This document shows positions 33,652 to 46,959 of a DNA stretch of 64,000 nucleotides, piece by piece. The translations under genes were made by a program, and so were the position numbers. Below the pieces are notes generated by a model. The model saw only the letters and a program-made list of their open reading frames with translations. It ran no database searches and was not told where the DNA came from. Within the stretch, counting starts at the first letter, position 1. Each line of letters starts with the position of its first letter. Origin of the DNA: Leptasterias polaris (lineage: Eukaryota > Echinodermata > Asteroidea > Forcipulatida > Asteriidae). The stretch spans positions 992,001 to 1,056,000 of the forward strand of contig JAZGTN010000052.1 in assembly GCA_037783415.1 (NCBI GenBank), read 5' to 3'.

Positions 33652-35449
33652 CTAGCGGGATGCCGCGCTTCGCGCGGCACCCGCTAGGTGGGCGCGATTC
33701 TTGCCCATAAAATGTGACAACGGTGCATGGGGTAAGGGGGGGGGGGGTAATTGGAGAGGATATCAGAGTTTATAACTTTCAGAAGTGGTTTGGTAAAGAT
33801 ATTTAAAATCTGTACGCAATGTAGTTATGTCCTAATGATAAAATGTTGAGCATGCAAAAGGTGTTGAGTGCGGGGCGAAGGCGACGCGTCGCCTTCCCTC
33901 ACCGTTTTCGCCCCTTTTCTCGACTACGAAGCATAAGTTGGGGGTGTGTTTTAATATTTGGGAATGATGTAAAAAGGCAATGATGCATGCTTGGCATGAT
34001 ATGTAGGTTTTTGGATATATCAAGACTTTTTGAATATCCAACAAAGGCCTGAGTAATCCATGAAATATAGGGCCTATGATCCTGTGCTCCTAAAATGTGT
34101 AAAATGTTTGAATTTATAATACTTGATTTCCTTTTTTCTTTATTTCTGGATTTTGTTGTGTCTCTATCTCTTGATTTCTGAAATGTGTCTTTGTTTCTAT
34201 ATTTTCTCTTTCTGAATATCCGTGTTTGCCCGTTGTGAACTTTGTATTTTCTCAGTATTCTATTTAATTGTTTCTGTAATTAGGCCTATGTGTTTTTCTG
34301 ACTCAGTGGTCTGTTTGTCTTTTTATTTGTTTATTTTGTTTATGTCTTAGTTTCGTTATTTCCTTAGTTGCAGGGGGCCTATTATTTATCTCTGATGTTT
34401 CTTGATATCTATTGACGTTTATTTTGTAATGTTTTTATGTCACTATGTTACAGTTGATTTCGATGTTTCTATGTCACTAATTCTGTGTTTTTTATTATTT
34501 CGGGTGTGGATGCGTTTGTTTCCGTATTTCGTTCTTCTAGATTTTGTAAATGGTTGATAGTACAATAATAATGTTAAGTATTACAGGGGTGTGATTTTGC
34601 ACATTTTGTTGATGACAGTTTGTAAACTTGTTTTTGTCTTGACAGACCAGGCAGTTGTTCAAATTTTATTCATCGTACGTCTAAAGATTTAAATAGGAAA
34701 CGAAAATAAAATAAAAATGATTTGTGTGTTTTCGTTTTTCTTTATTAATTTGTTCCTTTCTGTCTGTCTTTGATTTCTTGATTTATATGCTTGTTTGGAG
34801 GAGGCTTTATTTTTGTCCATTTTCCCTTTATTTCATTGTGTCGTTATTTCTTGCTTTCTTTATGCCTTGTTTCTTTATTTCTTTATTGCTCGGAAATTAT
34901 TGGTTGTATTTAGGCCTACATACCACTAAATGCAGGTAACGACTAATATTCGACAATGCTTGTCTTTGTGAATATTTTGTTGTTATTCAGTCAATGAGTA
35001 TAGGCCTAAATAACGTAAGCAATCAATTTATGAAAGAAATAATATAAGGAAATTTTATAACGGGGACATAGGAGGTCACATCTGCCCAATAAAATGAAAT
35101 GAGCTGGAAGAAGACAAAGCATCATTAACAGAAAATATGCAGTATCTGTAGAAATTATGATTACCCCCCCCTCCCGCACCCCCCCCCCCCCCCCCCCCTT
35201 TGAGCTGCATTTTAAATCAGTCATCTCGCTATATTATAGTATGCCGTTGCACATAGGAGCGGGGAGACGTTGGAACACCAGTGCCAACCCAGTAAGCGGT
35301 GTCCGGCAAGCGAAACTTCCCAGAATGCACAAATGCAATAGCGAACGCAAATTTTAAGACTGGCAAAACCCCCCAATGTATGCTTTGAATATGCCAAATT
35401 TATCCAAAAATCAACACCCACAAATCATCTGACACCCTCACGCAAGCCT
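33652..35449 (+). repeat. Family R unit R4 (full length)
   Basis: Hairpin 33652-33687, short G tract, the T-rich middle (about 34030-35150), a C-rich tract near 35163-35200 and the tail with TTCCCAGAATGCAC near 35322. It breaks off at about 35449 into array B. It differs from R1 by many small indels and lacks the 221-base MITE. Confidence 0.55.
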
Positions 35450-37346
35450 CTAGTCTTTGTTATTTCATTACATCTGTGCGTGTAGCAATATTTGTGAGAA
35501 ACATTGCACGCTAGGGGGCGTTCCACAACAATTCGTGAATGCGCAGGCTTATACGTAAGCCTGTGACGGTTACACGGTAAGTGACAGATCTTACGGTTAA
35601 ACGTTCACATTTGTACGGTTCGGGTAAACGTTGAAAAAATCACTTGAAAAGTGCTGCGAAATGCTGACCATAATAATTGCCAAACACACCTATATCGTTT
35701 CCAATTTACAGGCTTTGTTATTTCATTACTTTGCGTGCGGCATTAGTTGAAAGAAACATTGAACGCTAGAGGGCGTTCCACAACAAATCGATTGCACGGT
35801 TACCCGGTTAACCAAATGATAATCCTGTTAAACGTTTAAATGTTTACGTTTACATTTAAATGCCGAGGCTTTGTAAGCCTGCCTGTGACGGTCACACGGT
35901 TAACCATCCGATCAACCGGTTGAACATCTACATTATTACGGTTCGGATAAATGTTGAAAAATCATCCTCAAAAGTGTCGCGAAATTTTGACCATAATAAA
36001 TGTGAACGATTACACATGTAACTGATCGTTTCAGAAATGATTACGAGTTTACTCAAAAATAACTGTAAATGCATGTAAACAAAATGATGTATTTAATTCG
36101 TAATCGTAACAATTTTTCTACCCTGAAATGCCAATCGAGTATGTTATATTTGTTTAGGCTAAAACAGTAAATTCATATGGGATACGATTGTATTGTAATT
36201 TTGTCTCTTCCACAACCCCAAATCCAACACTGACCGTTTAGCCATGAAAAACGATTTTCTCTTTACCACTCCTTTCCTCAATCAGCTTTTTATTGCCTTA
36301 TTGCAAGGGCCATCAAGTTTTGTAACTGATACATCGCGGTTTCCTGAAGTAATGCCTTTGCACAAGAAATGTTAAACATATCGTTTTCCCGGCGAACGGG
36401 ACCTAAGTGCATACAAGTTTGCCACCCCAAACCATGGACAAGAACACGGCACTCATATTCTTTACGTCCACGGTAAAATCTGAATAACTATCTGACTACA
36501 CGACGACGACGCTGCGCTGATAGCAAGACAAATTCTTTTCGATTCTTGTGAATGAACGTAGACTTGTGTCAGTCGGCGACAGGACTGATGACTCTATGTA
36601 TATTCTACATAAACGTCTACAACACGGGTCATAAATGGGTTTAGGGCTTGAACGAATCTAGGAAACCCTAGAAAGATTGAGGGCGCTATACGAGTTTAAC
36701 GGTGCGGGTTTTTTTACTTTAAAAAAAATGGAAAAAAATTACTTTGTCGTTAATAAACACATATCAAATTCAAGTCAGAGTACCCATGGCGTTCAATTTG
36801 CCTGATAATTTTGGGTTTTTTTTCTACTGACAATGTTTTAATAAGTTTTGATGCTTTTAAACTGATCGTCTATAAAACCTTTCTTGTTTTAAGAAACATT
36901 TGTGAATCCAGGACGTTAAAGTTGAGCTTAATTGAAAAAACTGTGTTTCTAGAAGTCGGATTTGTTTTCACTATCTCTATGTGTTTTGTACACGGGCGAA
37001 AATGCGCAATAAATGACGTCATTGTGACGTCGTTCCACATTTTAGGCCGAAAAGCACATCTACAGTACCCAAGAAGTCTAAAACTGAAAAAAGTTTGACG
37101 ATCGGTCGTCTACTTTTTGAGATACAGTGCTCTAAAGTCTGGCTAATTAAATATTCACCTCGCTGTAAAGTGGCTAATTAATTAAGAATTTTAACATTTT
37201 TTACATTTAGAGTTAAGTTTATGTTCTAAGCTTCAATTTGATATATGATTTAACTCTTTCGTATTTGCGCTCTAGGATATTAGGCTTAAAGAAAAAAACG
37301 TGTGCAAATGCTATGGGATTTGAGTGGAAACAAAGAATAATAATAA
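35450..37346 (-). mobile_element. Array B unit U0, partial (5' part of element)
   Basis: It enters mid-monomer at TAGTCTTTGTTATTTC and carries two ~250-base monomers with CTAGGGGGCG-type sites. The shared blocks near 36125 and 36782-37140 (with TGACGTCATTGTGACGTC at about 37014) follow, then the AAT-rich border. The satellite and 3' terminus are missing. Confidence 0.5.
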
Positions 37347-39979
37347 CTAGAGCTTAAGTGTTTGTCAACAAACACAGAGCTGTTCCTGTAATTTTCAAAG
37401 AGTTTAAAACTGAAAAGAAATTGAAAATCGGGTGTGTAGTTCTTGAGATATGGTCCCACTTCCGGTTGACCCGGAAGTAAAGGTCAACATGGGGTGACGG
37501 TTACCCAAGGCTAATCCCCCATGCCCAAGGAGTCTAAAACTGAAAACAGTTTGACAATCGGTTGTGTAGTTCTTGAGATATGGTCTTACTTCCGGTTGAC
37601 CCGGAAGTAAAGGTCAACATGAGGTCACCGTTATCCAAGGTTGATATACAATGGCCAAGGAGTCTATAACTAAAAAAAGTTTGAAAATCGGCTGTGTAGT
37701 TCTTGAGATATGGTCCCACTTCCGGTTGACCCGGAAGTTAAGGTCAACATGGGGTCACAGTTACTCAAGGCTAATCTCCCTTGCCCTAGGAGTCTATAAC
37801 TGAAAAAGTTTGAAAATCGGCTGTGTAATTCTTGAGATATGGTCCCACTAATTAAATATTGACCTCGCTGTAAATGGGCTAATTAATTAAGAATTTAAAC
37901 AAAAATTACATTGAGAGTTAAGTTCATGTACTAAGATTCAATATTGATACAGGATCTAACTCTTTCATATTTGTACGCTTTAGGATATTAGGTCACATGC
38001 ACAGTTGTGTAAACAGGGTTTTTTAATTGAAATTTTGTTTATGAAACTGCTGTTACACGGGTCACCAACTGTTTCAGAAACAGTATGTTGACCAAAATAA
38101 CCGTGGATGCTCAGGCTTATAGACCTACATAAGCCTGTGACGGTAACACGGTTAAGTGACAGATCTTATGGTTAAACGTTTACATTTATTTGTACGGTTC
38201 GGATAAACGTTGAAAAAATCACTTAAAAAGTGCCGCGTAATGCCGACCATAATAACTGTGATTACAATTTTCACAGCACAATATCCCATAAAACACACAC
38301 ACATATCATTCCATTTTACAGACTCGTAGTCTTTGTTATTTCATTACATCTGTGCGTGTAGCAATATTTGTGAGAAACATTGCACGCTAGGGGGCGTTCC
38401 ACAACAATTCATAAATGCGCAGGCTTATACGTAAGCCTGTGACGGTTACACGGTTAAGTGACAGATCTTACGGTTAAACGTTCACATTTGTACGGTTCGG
38501 ATAAACGTTGAAAAATTCACTTGAAAAGTGCTGAGAAATGCTGACCATAATAATTGCCAAACACACCTATATCGTTTCCAATTTACAGGCTTAATTCTTT
38601 GTTATTTCATTACTTTGCGTGCGGCATTAGTTGAAAGAAACATTGAACGCTAGAGGGCGTTCCACAACAAATCGATTGCACAGTTACCCGGTTAACCAAA
38701 CAATCCTGTTAAACGTTTAAATGGTTACGTTTACATTTAAATGCTGAGGCTTTGTAAGCCTGCCTGTGACTGTCACACGATTAACCATCCGATCAACCGG
38801 TTGAACATCTACATTATTACGGTTCGGATAAATGTTGAAAAATCATCCTCAAAAAGTGTCGCGAAATTTTGAACCGTTCACATTTATTATGTTCGTTTCA
38901 GAAATTATTACGAGTTTACTAAAAATTTACTGTAAATGCATGTAAACAAAAATGATGTTGTATTTAATTCGTAATCGTAACAATTTTTCTACCCTGAAAT
39001 GCCAATCGAGTATGTTATATTTGTTTAGGCTAAAACAGTAAATTCATATGGGATACGATTGTATTGTAATTTTGTCTCTTAATTCACACCCCCAAATCCA
39101 ACACTGACCGTTTAGCCATGAAAAACGAATTTCTCTTTACCACACCTTTCCTCAATCAGCTCTTTTTATTGCTAAAACATATCGTTTTCCGGCGAACGGG
39201 ACCCAAGAGCATACAAGTCTACAACGCCGGATATTTCTCATAAAACACGGCATGACAGGTTTTCGTCGTCCACGCTACTAAAACTTTTAATAACGACCTG
39301 CAGATCTGAGTGGTGGTACACGACGACATGAACCTCAGAGCTACAATCTTTTAAAAATTTAAAGATTTGACTGCTTTTCGTATATAAACACATACAAATT
39401 CTAGACAGAGTACCCATGGCGTTCAATTTGTCTGAGAATTTGGGTTTATTTTCTACTGACAATGTTTTAATACGTTTTGATGCTTTTAAATTGAGCGTCA
39501 ATCAAATCTTTCTTGTTTTAAGAAACATTTGTGTTATCTAGGACGTTTAATTTGTGCTTAATTGAAAAAACTGTGTTTCTAGAAGTCGGATTTGTTTTCA
39601 CTATCTCTGTTTGTTTTGTACACGGGCGAAAACGCGCAATAAATGACGTCATTGTGACGTCGTTCCACATTTTAGGCCGAAAAGCACATCTACAGTACCC
39701 AAGAAGTCTAAAACTGAAAAAAGTTTGAGGATCGGTCGTCTACTTTTTGAGATACAGTGCTCTAAAGTCTGGCTAATTAAATATTCACCTCGCTGTAAAG
39801 TGGCTAATTAATTAAGAATTTTAACATTTTTTACATTTAGAGTTAAGTTTATGTTCTAAGCTTCAATTTGATATATGATTTAACTGTTTCGTATTTGCGC
39901 TCTAGGATATTAGGCTTAAAGAAAAAAACGTGTGCAAATGCTATGGGATTTGAGTGGAAACAAAGAATAATAATAATAA
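37347..39979 (-). mobile_element. Array B unit U1
   Basis: The element reads on the minus strand. On the plus strand it begins at its 3' end: CTAG (37347-37350), hairpin GTGTTTGT/ACAAACAC (37358-37375) and AGCTGTTCC (37378-37386). The ~130-base satellite (about 37427-37855), the ~250-base monomers, the CRE block (about 39412-39770) and (AAT)n follow. Flank AA on plus is TT on the element strand. Confidence 0.6.
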
Positions 39980-42900
39980 CTAGAGCTTAAGTGTTTGTCA
40001 ACAAACACAGAGCTGTTCCTGTAATTTTCAAAGGGTTTATAACTGAAAAGAAATTGAAAATCGGGTGTGTAGTTCTTGAGATATGGTCCCACTTCCGGTT
40101 GACCCGGAAGTAAAGGTCAACATGGGGTCACGGTTACCCAAGGCTAATACCCATGCCCAAGGAGTCTAAAACTTAAAACAGTTTGACAATCGGTTGTGTA
40201 GTTCTTGAGATATGGTCTTACTTCCGGTTGATCCGGAAGTAAAGGTCAACATGAGGTCACCGTTATCCAATGTTGATCTACAATGGCCAAGGAGTCTATA
40301 ACTGAAAAAAAGTTTGAAAATCGGTAGTGTAATTCTTGAGATATGGTCCCACTTCCGGTTGACCCGGAAGTAAAGGTCAACATGGGGTCACGGTTACCCT
40401 AAGGCTAAACTCCAATGCCCAAGGAGTCTATAACTGAAAACAAGTTTGAAAATCGGTTGTGTAGTTCTTGAGATAGGGTCCCACTTCCGGTTGACCCGTT
40501 AGTAAAGGTCAACATGGGGTCACGGTTGCTCAGGGCTAATCTCTAATGCCCAAGGAGTCTATAACTGAAAACAGTTTGACGATCGGTTGTATACATTTCG
40601 AGATATAGTGCTCTCAAGATTGGCTAATTAAATATTCACCTCGCTGTAAATGGGCTAATTAATTCAGAATATAAAAAAAAATTACATTGAGAGTTAAGTT
40701 CATGTACTACTAAGCTTCAATTTGATATCGGATCTAACTCTTTCATATTTGTACGCTTTAGGATATTAGGTCACATGCAAGGTTGTGTAAACAGGTTTTT
40801 TTACTTGAAATTTTGTTTATGAAACTGCTGTTACACGGGTCACCAACTGTTTCAGAAACGGTATGTTGACCAAAAATAACCGTGAATGCTCAGGCTTATA
40901 CATAAGCCTGTGACGGTTACACGGTTAAGTGACAGATCTTACGGTTAAACGTTTACATTTATTTGTACAGTTCGGATAAACGTTGCAAAAATCACTTAAA
41001 AAGTGCCGCGTAATGCTGACCATAATAACTGTGATCACGATTTTCACAGCACAATATCCCATAAAACACACACTTATCATTCCCAATTTACAGACTCATA
41101 GTCTTTGTTATTTCATTACATCTGTGCGTGTAGTAATATTTGTGAGAAACATTGCACGCTAGGGGGCGTTCCACAACAATTCGTGAATGCGCAGGCTTAT
41201 ACGTAAGCCTGTGATGGTTACACGATTAAGTGACAGATCTTACGGTTAAACGTTCACATTTGTACAGTTCGGATAAACGTTGAAAAATTCACTTGAAAAG
41301 TGCTGCGAAATGCTGACCATAATAACTGTGATCACGATTTTCACAGCACAATATCCCATAAAACACACACTTATCATTCCCAATTTACAGACTCATAGTC
41401 TTTGTTATTTCATTACATCTGTGCGTGTAGTAATATTTGTGAGAAACATTGCACGCTAGGGGGCGTTCCACAACAATTCGTGAATGCGCAGGCTTATACG
41501 TAAGCCTGTGATGGTTACACGATTAAGTGACAAATCTTATGGTTAAACGTTTACATTTATTTGTACGGTTCGGATAAACGTTGAAAAAAATCACTTAAAA
41601 AGTGTCGCGTAATGCTTACCATAATAACTGTGATCACGATTTTCACAGCACAATATCCCATAAAACACACACTTATCATTCCCAATTTACAGACTCATAG
41701 TCTTTGTTATTTCATTACATCTGTGCGTGTAGTAATATTTGTGAGAAACATTGCACGCTAGGGGGCGTTCCACAACAATTCGTGAATGCGCAGGCTTATA
41801 CGTAAGCCTGTGACGGTTACACGGTTAAGTGACAGATCTTACGGTTAAACGTTCACATTTGTACGGTTCGGATAAACGTTGAAAAATTCACTTGAAAAGT
41901 GCTGAGAAATGCTGACCGTAATAATTGCCAAACACACCTATATCGTTTCCAATTTACAGGCTTAATTCTTTGTTATTTCATTACTTTGCGTGCGGCATTA
42001 GTTGAAAGAAACATTGAACGCTATAGGGCGTTCCACAACAAATCGATTGCACGGTTACCCGGTTAACCAAATGATAATCCTGTTAAACGTTTAAATGTTT
42101 ACGTTTACATTTAAATGCTGAGGCTTTGTAAACCTGCCTGTGACGGTCACACGGTTAACCATCCGATCAACCGGTTGAACATCTACATTATTACGGTTCG
42201 GATAAATGTTGAAAAATCATCCTCAAAAGTGTCGCGAAATTTTGACCATAATAAATGTGAACGGTTACACATGTAACTGACCGTTTCAGAAATGATTACG
42301 AGTTTACTAAAAAATAACTGTAAATGCATGTAAACAAAATGATGTTGTATTTAATTCGTAATCGTAACAATTTTTCTACCCTGAAATGCCAATCGAGTAT
42401 GTTATATTTGTTTAGGCTAAAACAGTAAATTCATATGGGATACAATTGTATTGTAATTTTGTCTCTTCACACCCCCAAATCCAACACTGACCGTTTAGCC
42501 ATGAAAAACGAATTTCTCTTTACCACACCTTTCCTCAATCAGCTCTTTTTATTGCTAAAACATATCGTTTTCCGGCGAACGGGACCCAAGAGCAGACAAG
42601 TCTACAACGCCGGATATTTCTCATAAAACACGGCATAACAGGTTTTCGTCGTCCACGCTAAAAAAAACCTTAATAACGACCTGCAGATCTGAGTGGTGGT
42701 ACACGACGACATGAACCTCAGCGCTACAATCTTTTCAAAATTTTAAAATTTGGCTGCTTTTCGTATATAAACACATATAAAATTCTAGCCAGAGTACCCA
42801 TGGCGTTCAATTTGTCTGAGAATTTGGGTTTATTTTCTACTGACAATGTTTTAATACGTTTTGATGCTTTTAAACTGAGCGTCAATCAAATCTTTCTTGT

Positions 42901-43414
42901 TTTAAGAAACATTTGTGTTATCTAGGACGTTTAATTTGAGCTTAATTGAAAAAACTGTGTTTCTAGAAGTCGGATTTGTTTTCACTATCTCCATTTGTTT
43001 TGTACATGGGCGAAAACGCCCAATAAATGACGTCATTGTGACGTCGTTCCACATTTTAGGCCGAAAAGCACATCTACAGTACCCAAGAAGTCTAAAACTG
43101 AAAAAAGTTTGACGATCGGTCGTCTACTTTTTGAGATAGAGTGCTCTAAAGTCTGGCTAATTAAATATTCACCTCGCTGTAAAGTGGCTAATTAATTAAG
43201 AATTTTAACATTTTTTACATTTAGAGTTAAGTTTATGTTCTAAGCTTCAATTTGATATATGATTTAACTCTTTCGTATTTGCGCTCTAGGATATTAGGCT
43301 TAAAGAAAAAAACGTGTGCAAATGCTATGGGATTTGAGTGGAAACAAAGAATAATAATAATCTCGACGAAAACAATAGCTGTTCCGACAGCTAGGTCGGA
43401 ACAGCTAATAATAA
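39980..43414 (-). mobile_element. Array B unit U2
   Basis: Same order as U1, with about five satellite monomers (40058-40615). Four to five ~250-300-base monomers follow, three of them (near 41100, 41400 and 41700) nearly identical. The 5' end has one complete hairpin (43362-43406) in (AAT)n. Confidence 0.6.
43362..43406 (-). repeat. 5' terminal hairpin of array B element
   Basis: CTCGACGAAAACAATAG is followed by AGCTGTTCCGAC (43377-43388), loop AGCTAG, and GTCGGAACAGCT (43395-43406). It is a perfect 12-bp stem. The arm pairs with the AGCTGTTCC tag beside the 3' hairpin of the same family. Confidence 0.6.
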
Positions 43415-43710
43415 CTAGACATTAGGTGTTTGTGTACAAACACGAAGCTGTTCCGGTTTTCTGATTCATAAAAAAAATGTAACCCTTGTCAAACATTTAC
43501 TGCTCAAATGGTTTATAACTGAAAAGAAATTGAATATCGGTTGTGTAGTTCTTGAGATGTGGTCTCACTTCCGGTTAACCAGGAAGTAAAGGTCATCATG
43601 GGGTCATGGTTACCCAAGGCTAATCTGCAATGCCCAAGGAGTCTATAACTGAAAAAAGTTTGAAAATCGGCTGTGTAACTCTTGAGATATGGTCCCACTT
43701 CCGGTCCCAC

Positions 43711-45268
43711 TTCCGGTTGACCTATATGTAAAGGTCAACATGGGGTCACGGTTACCCAAGGCTAGTCTTCAATGCCCACAAGTCTATAACTGAAAACAGT
43801 TTGAAAATCGGTTGTGTAAATCTTGAGATATGGTCCCACTTCCAGTTGACCCGCAGGTAAAGGTCAACATGGGGTCACGGTTACCCAAGGCTAATCTTCA
43901 ATGCCCAAGGAGTCTATAACTGAAAAAAGTTTGAAAATCGGTTGTGTAATTCTTGAGATATGGTCCCACTTCCGGTTGACCCTTAGGTAAAGGTCAACAT
44001 GGGGTCACGGTTACCCAAGGCTAACCTTCAATGCCCTAGGAGTCTATAACTGAAAAAAAGTTTGAAAATCGGCTGTGTAATTCTTGAAATATGGTCCCAC
44101 TTCCGGTTGACCCGTAGGTAAAGGTCAACATGGGGTCACGGTTACCCAAGGCTAATCTGCAATGCCCAAGGAGTCTATAACTGAAAACAGTTTGAAAATC
44201 AGTTGTGTAATTCTTGAGATATGGTCCCACTTCCGGTTGACCTGGAAGTAAAGGTCAACATGGGGTCACGGTTACCCAAGGCTAGTCTTCAATGCCCACA
44301 AGTCTATAACTGAAAACAGTTTGAAAATCGGTTGTGTAAATCTTGAGATATGGTCCCACTTCCAGTTGACCCGCAGGTAAAGGTCAACATGGGGTCACGG
44401 TTACCCAAGGCTAATCTTCAATGCCCAAGGAGTCTATAACTGAAAAAAGTTTGAAAATCGGTTGTGTAATTCTTGAGATATGGTCCCACTTCCGGTTGAC
44501 CCTTAGGTAAAGGTCAACATGGGGTCACGGTTACCCAAGGCTAACCTTCAATGCCCTAGGAGTCTATAACTGAAAAAAGTTTGAAAATCAGCTGTGTAAT
44601 TCTTGAAATATGGTCCCACTTCCGGTTGACCCGTAGGTAAAGGTCAACATGGGGTCACGGTTACCCAAGGCTAATCTGCAATGCCCAAGGAGTCTATAAC
44701 TGAAAACAGTTTGAAAATCAGTTGTGTAATTCTTGAGATATGGTCCCACTTCCGGTTGACCTGGAAGTAAAGGTCAACATGGGGTCACGGTTACCCAAGG
44801 CTAGTCTTCAATGCCCACAAGTCTATAACTGAAAACAGTTTGAAAATCGGTTGTGTAAATCTTGAGATATGGTCCCACTTCCAGTTGACCCGCAGGTAAA
44901 GGTCACCCAAGGCTAATCTTCAATGCCCAAGGAGTCTATAACTGAAAAAAGTTTGAAAATCGGTTGTGTAATTCTTGAGATATGGTCCCACTTCCGGTTG
45001 ACCCTTAGGTAAAGGTCAACATGGGGTCACGGTTACCCAAGGCTAACCTTCAATGCCCTAGGAGTCTATAACTGAAAAAAGTTTGAAAATCAGCTGTGTA
45101 ATTCTTGAAATATGGTCCCACTTCCGGTTGACCCGTAGCTAAAGGTCAACATGGGGTCACGGTTACCCAAGGCTAATCTGCAATGCCCAAGGAGTCTATA
45201 ACTGAAAACAGTTTGAAAATCAGTTGTGTAATTCTTGAGATATGGTCCCACTTCCGGTTGACCTGGAA
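43711..45268 (-). repeat. Higher-order satellite repeat, three ~520-base blocks of four monomers
   Basis: Monomers are ~130 bases and fall into four types, told apart by the bases after the ETS pair (CTGGAAGT, CGCAGGT, CTTAGGT, CGTAGGT). The type order repeats. The marker AATGCCCACAAGTC recurs at 43771, 44291 and 44810. The third block has a deletion near 44897. Confidence 0.75.
43861..43877 (+). promoter_or_regulatory. DR5 nuclear-receptor-like element in a satellite monomer (example)
   Basis: AGGTCA-ACATG-GGGTCA is two RGGTCA half-sites in direct repeat with five bases between. This is the canonical RAR/RXR (retinoic acid response) spacing. The same element recurs in most of the ~45-50 satellite monomers between 37430 and 62950, about 17 bases from a facing ACTTCCGG/CCGGAAGT pair. 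Confidence 0.5.
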
Positions 45269-46917
45269 GTAAAGGTCAACATGGGGTCATGGTTACCCAT
45301 GCCCAAGGAGTCTAGAACTGAAAAAAGTTTGAAAATCGGTTGTGTAGTTCTTGAGATATGGTCCCACTTCCGGTTGACCCGGAAGTAAAGGTCAGCATGG
45401 GGTCACGGTTACCCAAGGCTAATTTCCAATGCCCAAGGAGTCTATAACTGAACAAAGTTTGAAAATCGGTTGTGTAGTTCTTTAGATATGGTCCCACTTC
45501 CGGTTGACCCATAGGTAAAGGTCAACATGGGGTCACGGTTACCCAAGGCTTTTCGAGATACAGTGATCTCAAGATTGGCTAATTAAATATTCACCTCACT
45601 GTAAATGGGCAAATCAATTAAGAATAAAAAAAAATATTACATTGAGAGTTAAGTTCATGTACATGTACTAAGCTTCAATTTGATATAGGACCTAACTCTT
45701 TCATATTTGTATGCTTTAGGATAATAGGTCACATGCAAGGTTGTGTAAACAGGTTTTTTTACTTGAAATTTTGTTTATGAAACTGCTGTTACACGGGTCA
45801 CCAACTGTTTCAGAAACGGTATGTTGACCAAAAATAACAGTGAATGCTCAGGCTTATACATAAGCCTGTGACGGTTACACGGTTAAGAGACAGATCTTAC
45901 GGTTAAACGTTTACATTTATTTGTACGGTTCGAATAAACGTTGAAAAAATCACTTAAAAAGTGCCGCGTAATGCTGACCATAATATTTGCCAAACACACC
46001 TATATCGTTTCCAATTTACACCTATATCGTTTCCAATTTACACCTATATCGTTTCCAATTTACACCTATATCGTTTCTGTGATTACGGTTTTCACAGCAC
46101 AATATCCCATAAAACACACACACAAATCATTCCAAATTACAGACTCGTAGTCTTTGTTATTTCATTACATCTGTGCATGTAGCAATATTTGTGAGAAACA
46201 TTGCACGCTAGGGGGCGTTCCACAACAATTCGTGAATGCGCAGGCTTATACGTAAGCCTGTGACGGTTACAGGATTAAGTGACAGATCTTACGGTTAAAC
46301 GTTCACATTTGTACGGTTCGGATAAACGTTGAAAAATTCACTTGAAAAGTGCTGCGAAATGCTGACCATAATAATTGCCACACACACCCAATACTTTGTG
46401 TGCGGCATTAGTTGCAAGAAACATTGAACGCTAGAGGGCGTTCCACAACAATTCATAAATGCGCAGGCTTATACGTAAGCCTGTGACGGTTACACGGTTA
46501 AGTGACAGATCTTACGGTTAAACGTTCACATTTGTACGGTTCGGATAAACGTTGAAAAATTCACTTGAAAAGTGCTGCGAAATGCTGACCATAATAATTG
46601 CCAAACACACCTATATCGTTTCCAATTTACAGGTTTAATTCTTTGTTATTTCATTACTTTGCGTGTGGCATTAGTTGAAAGAAACATTGAACGCTAGAGG
46701 GCGTTCCACAACAAATCGATTGCACAGTTACCCGGTTAACCAAACAATAATCCTGTTAAACGTTTAAATGTTTACGTTTACATTTAAATGCTGAGGCTTT
46801 GTAAGCCTGCCTGTGACGGTCACACGGTTAACCATCCAATCAACCGGTTGAACATCTACATTATTACGGTTCGGATAAATGTTGAAAAATCATCTTCAAA
46901 AAGTGTCGCGAAATTTT

Positions 46918-46959
46918 GACCATAATAAATGTGAACAACCGTTCACATTTATTATGGTC
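46918..46959. repeat. Perfect 19-bp hairpin in U3
   Basis: GACCATAATAAATGTGAAC (46918-46936) and its exact reverse complement (46941-46959) flank loop AACC. Sister units keep only one arm (for example near 38876, 42243 and 61080). Confidence 0.8.
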
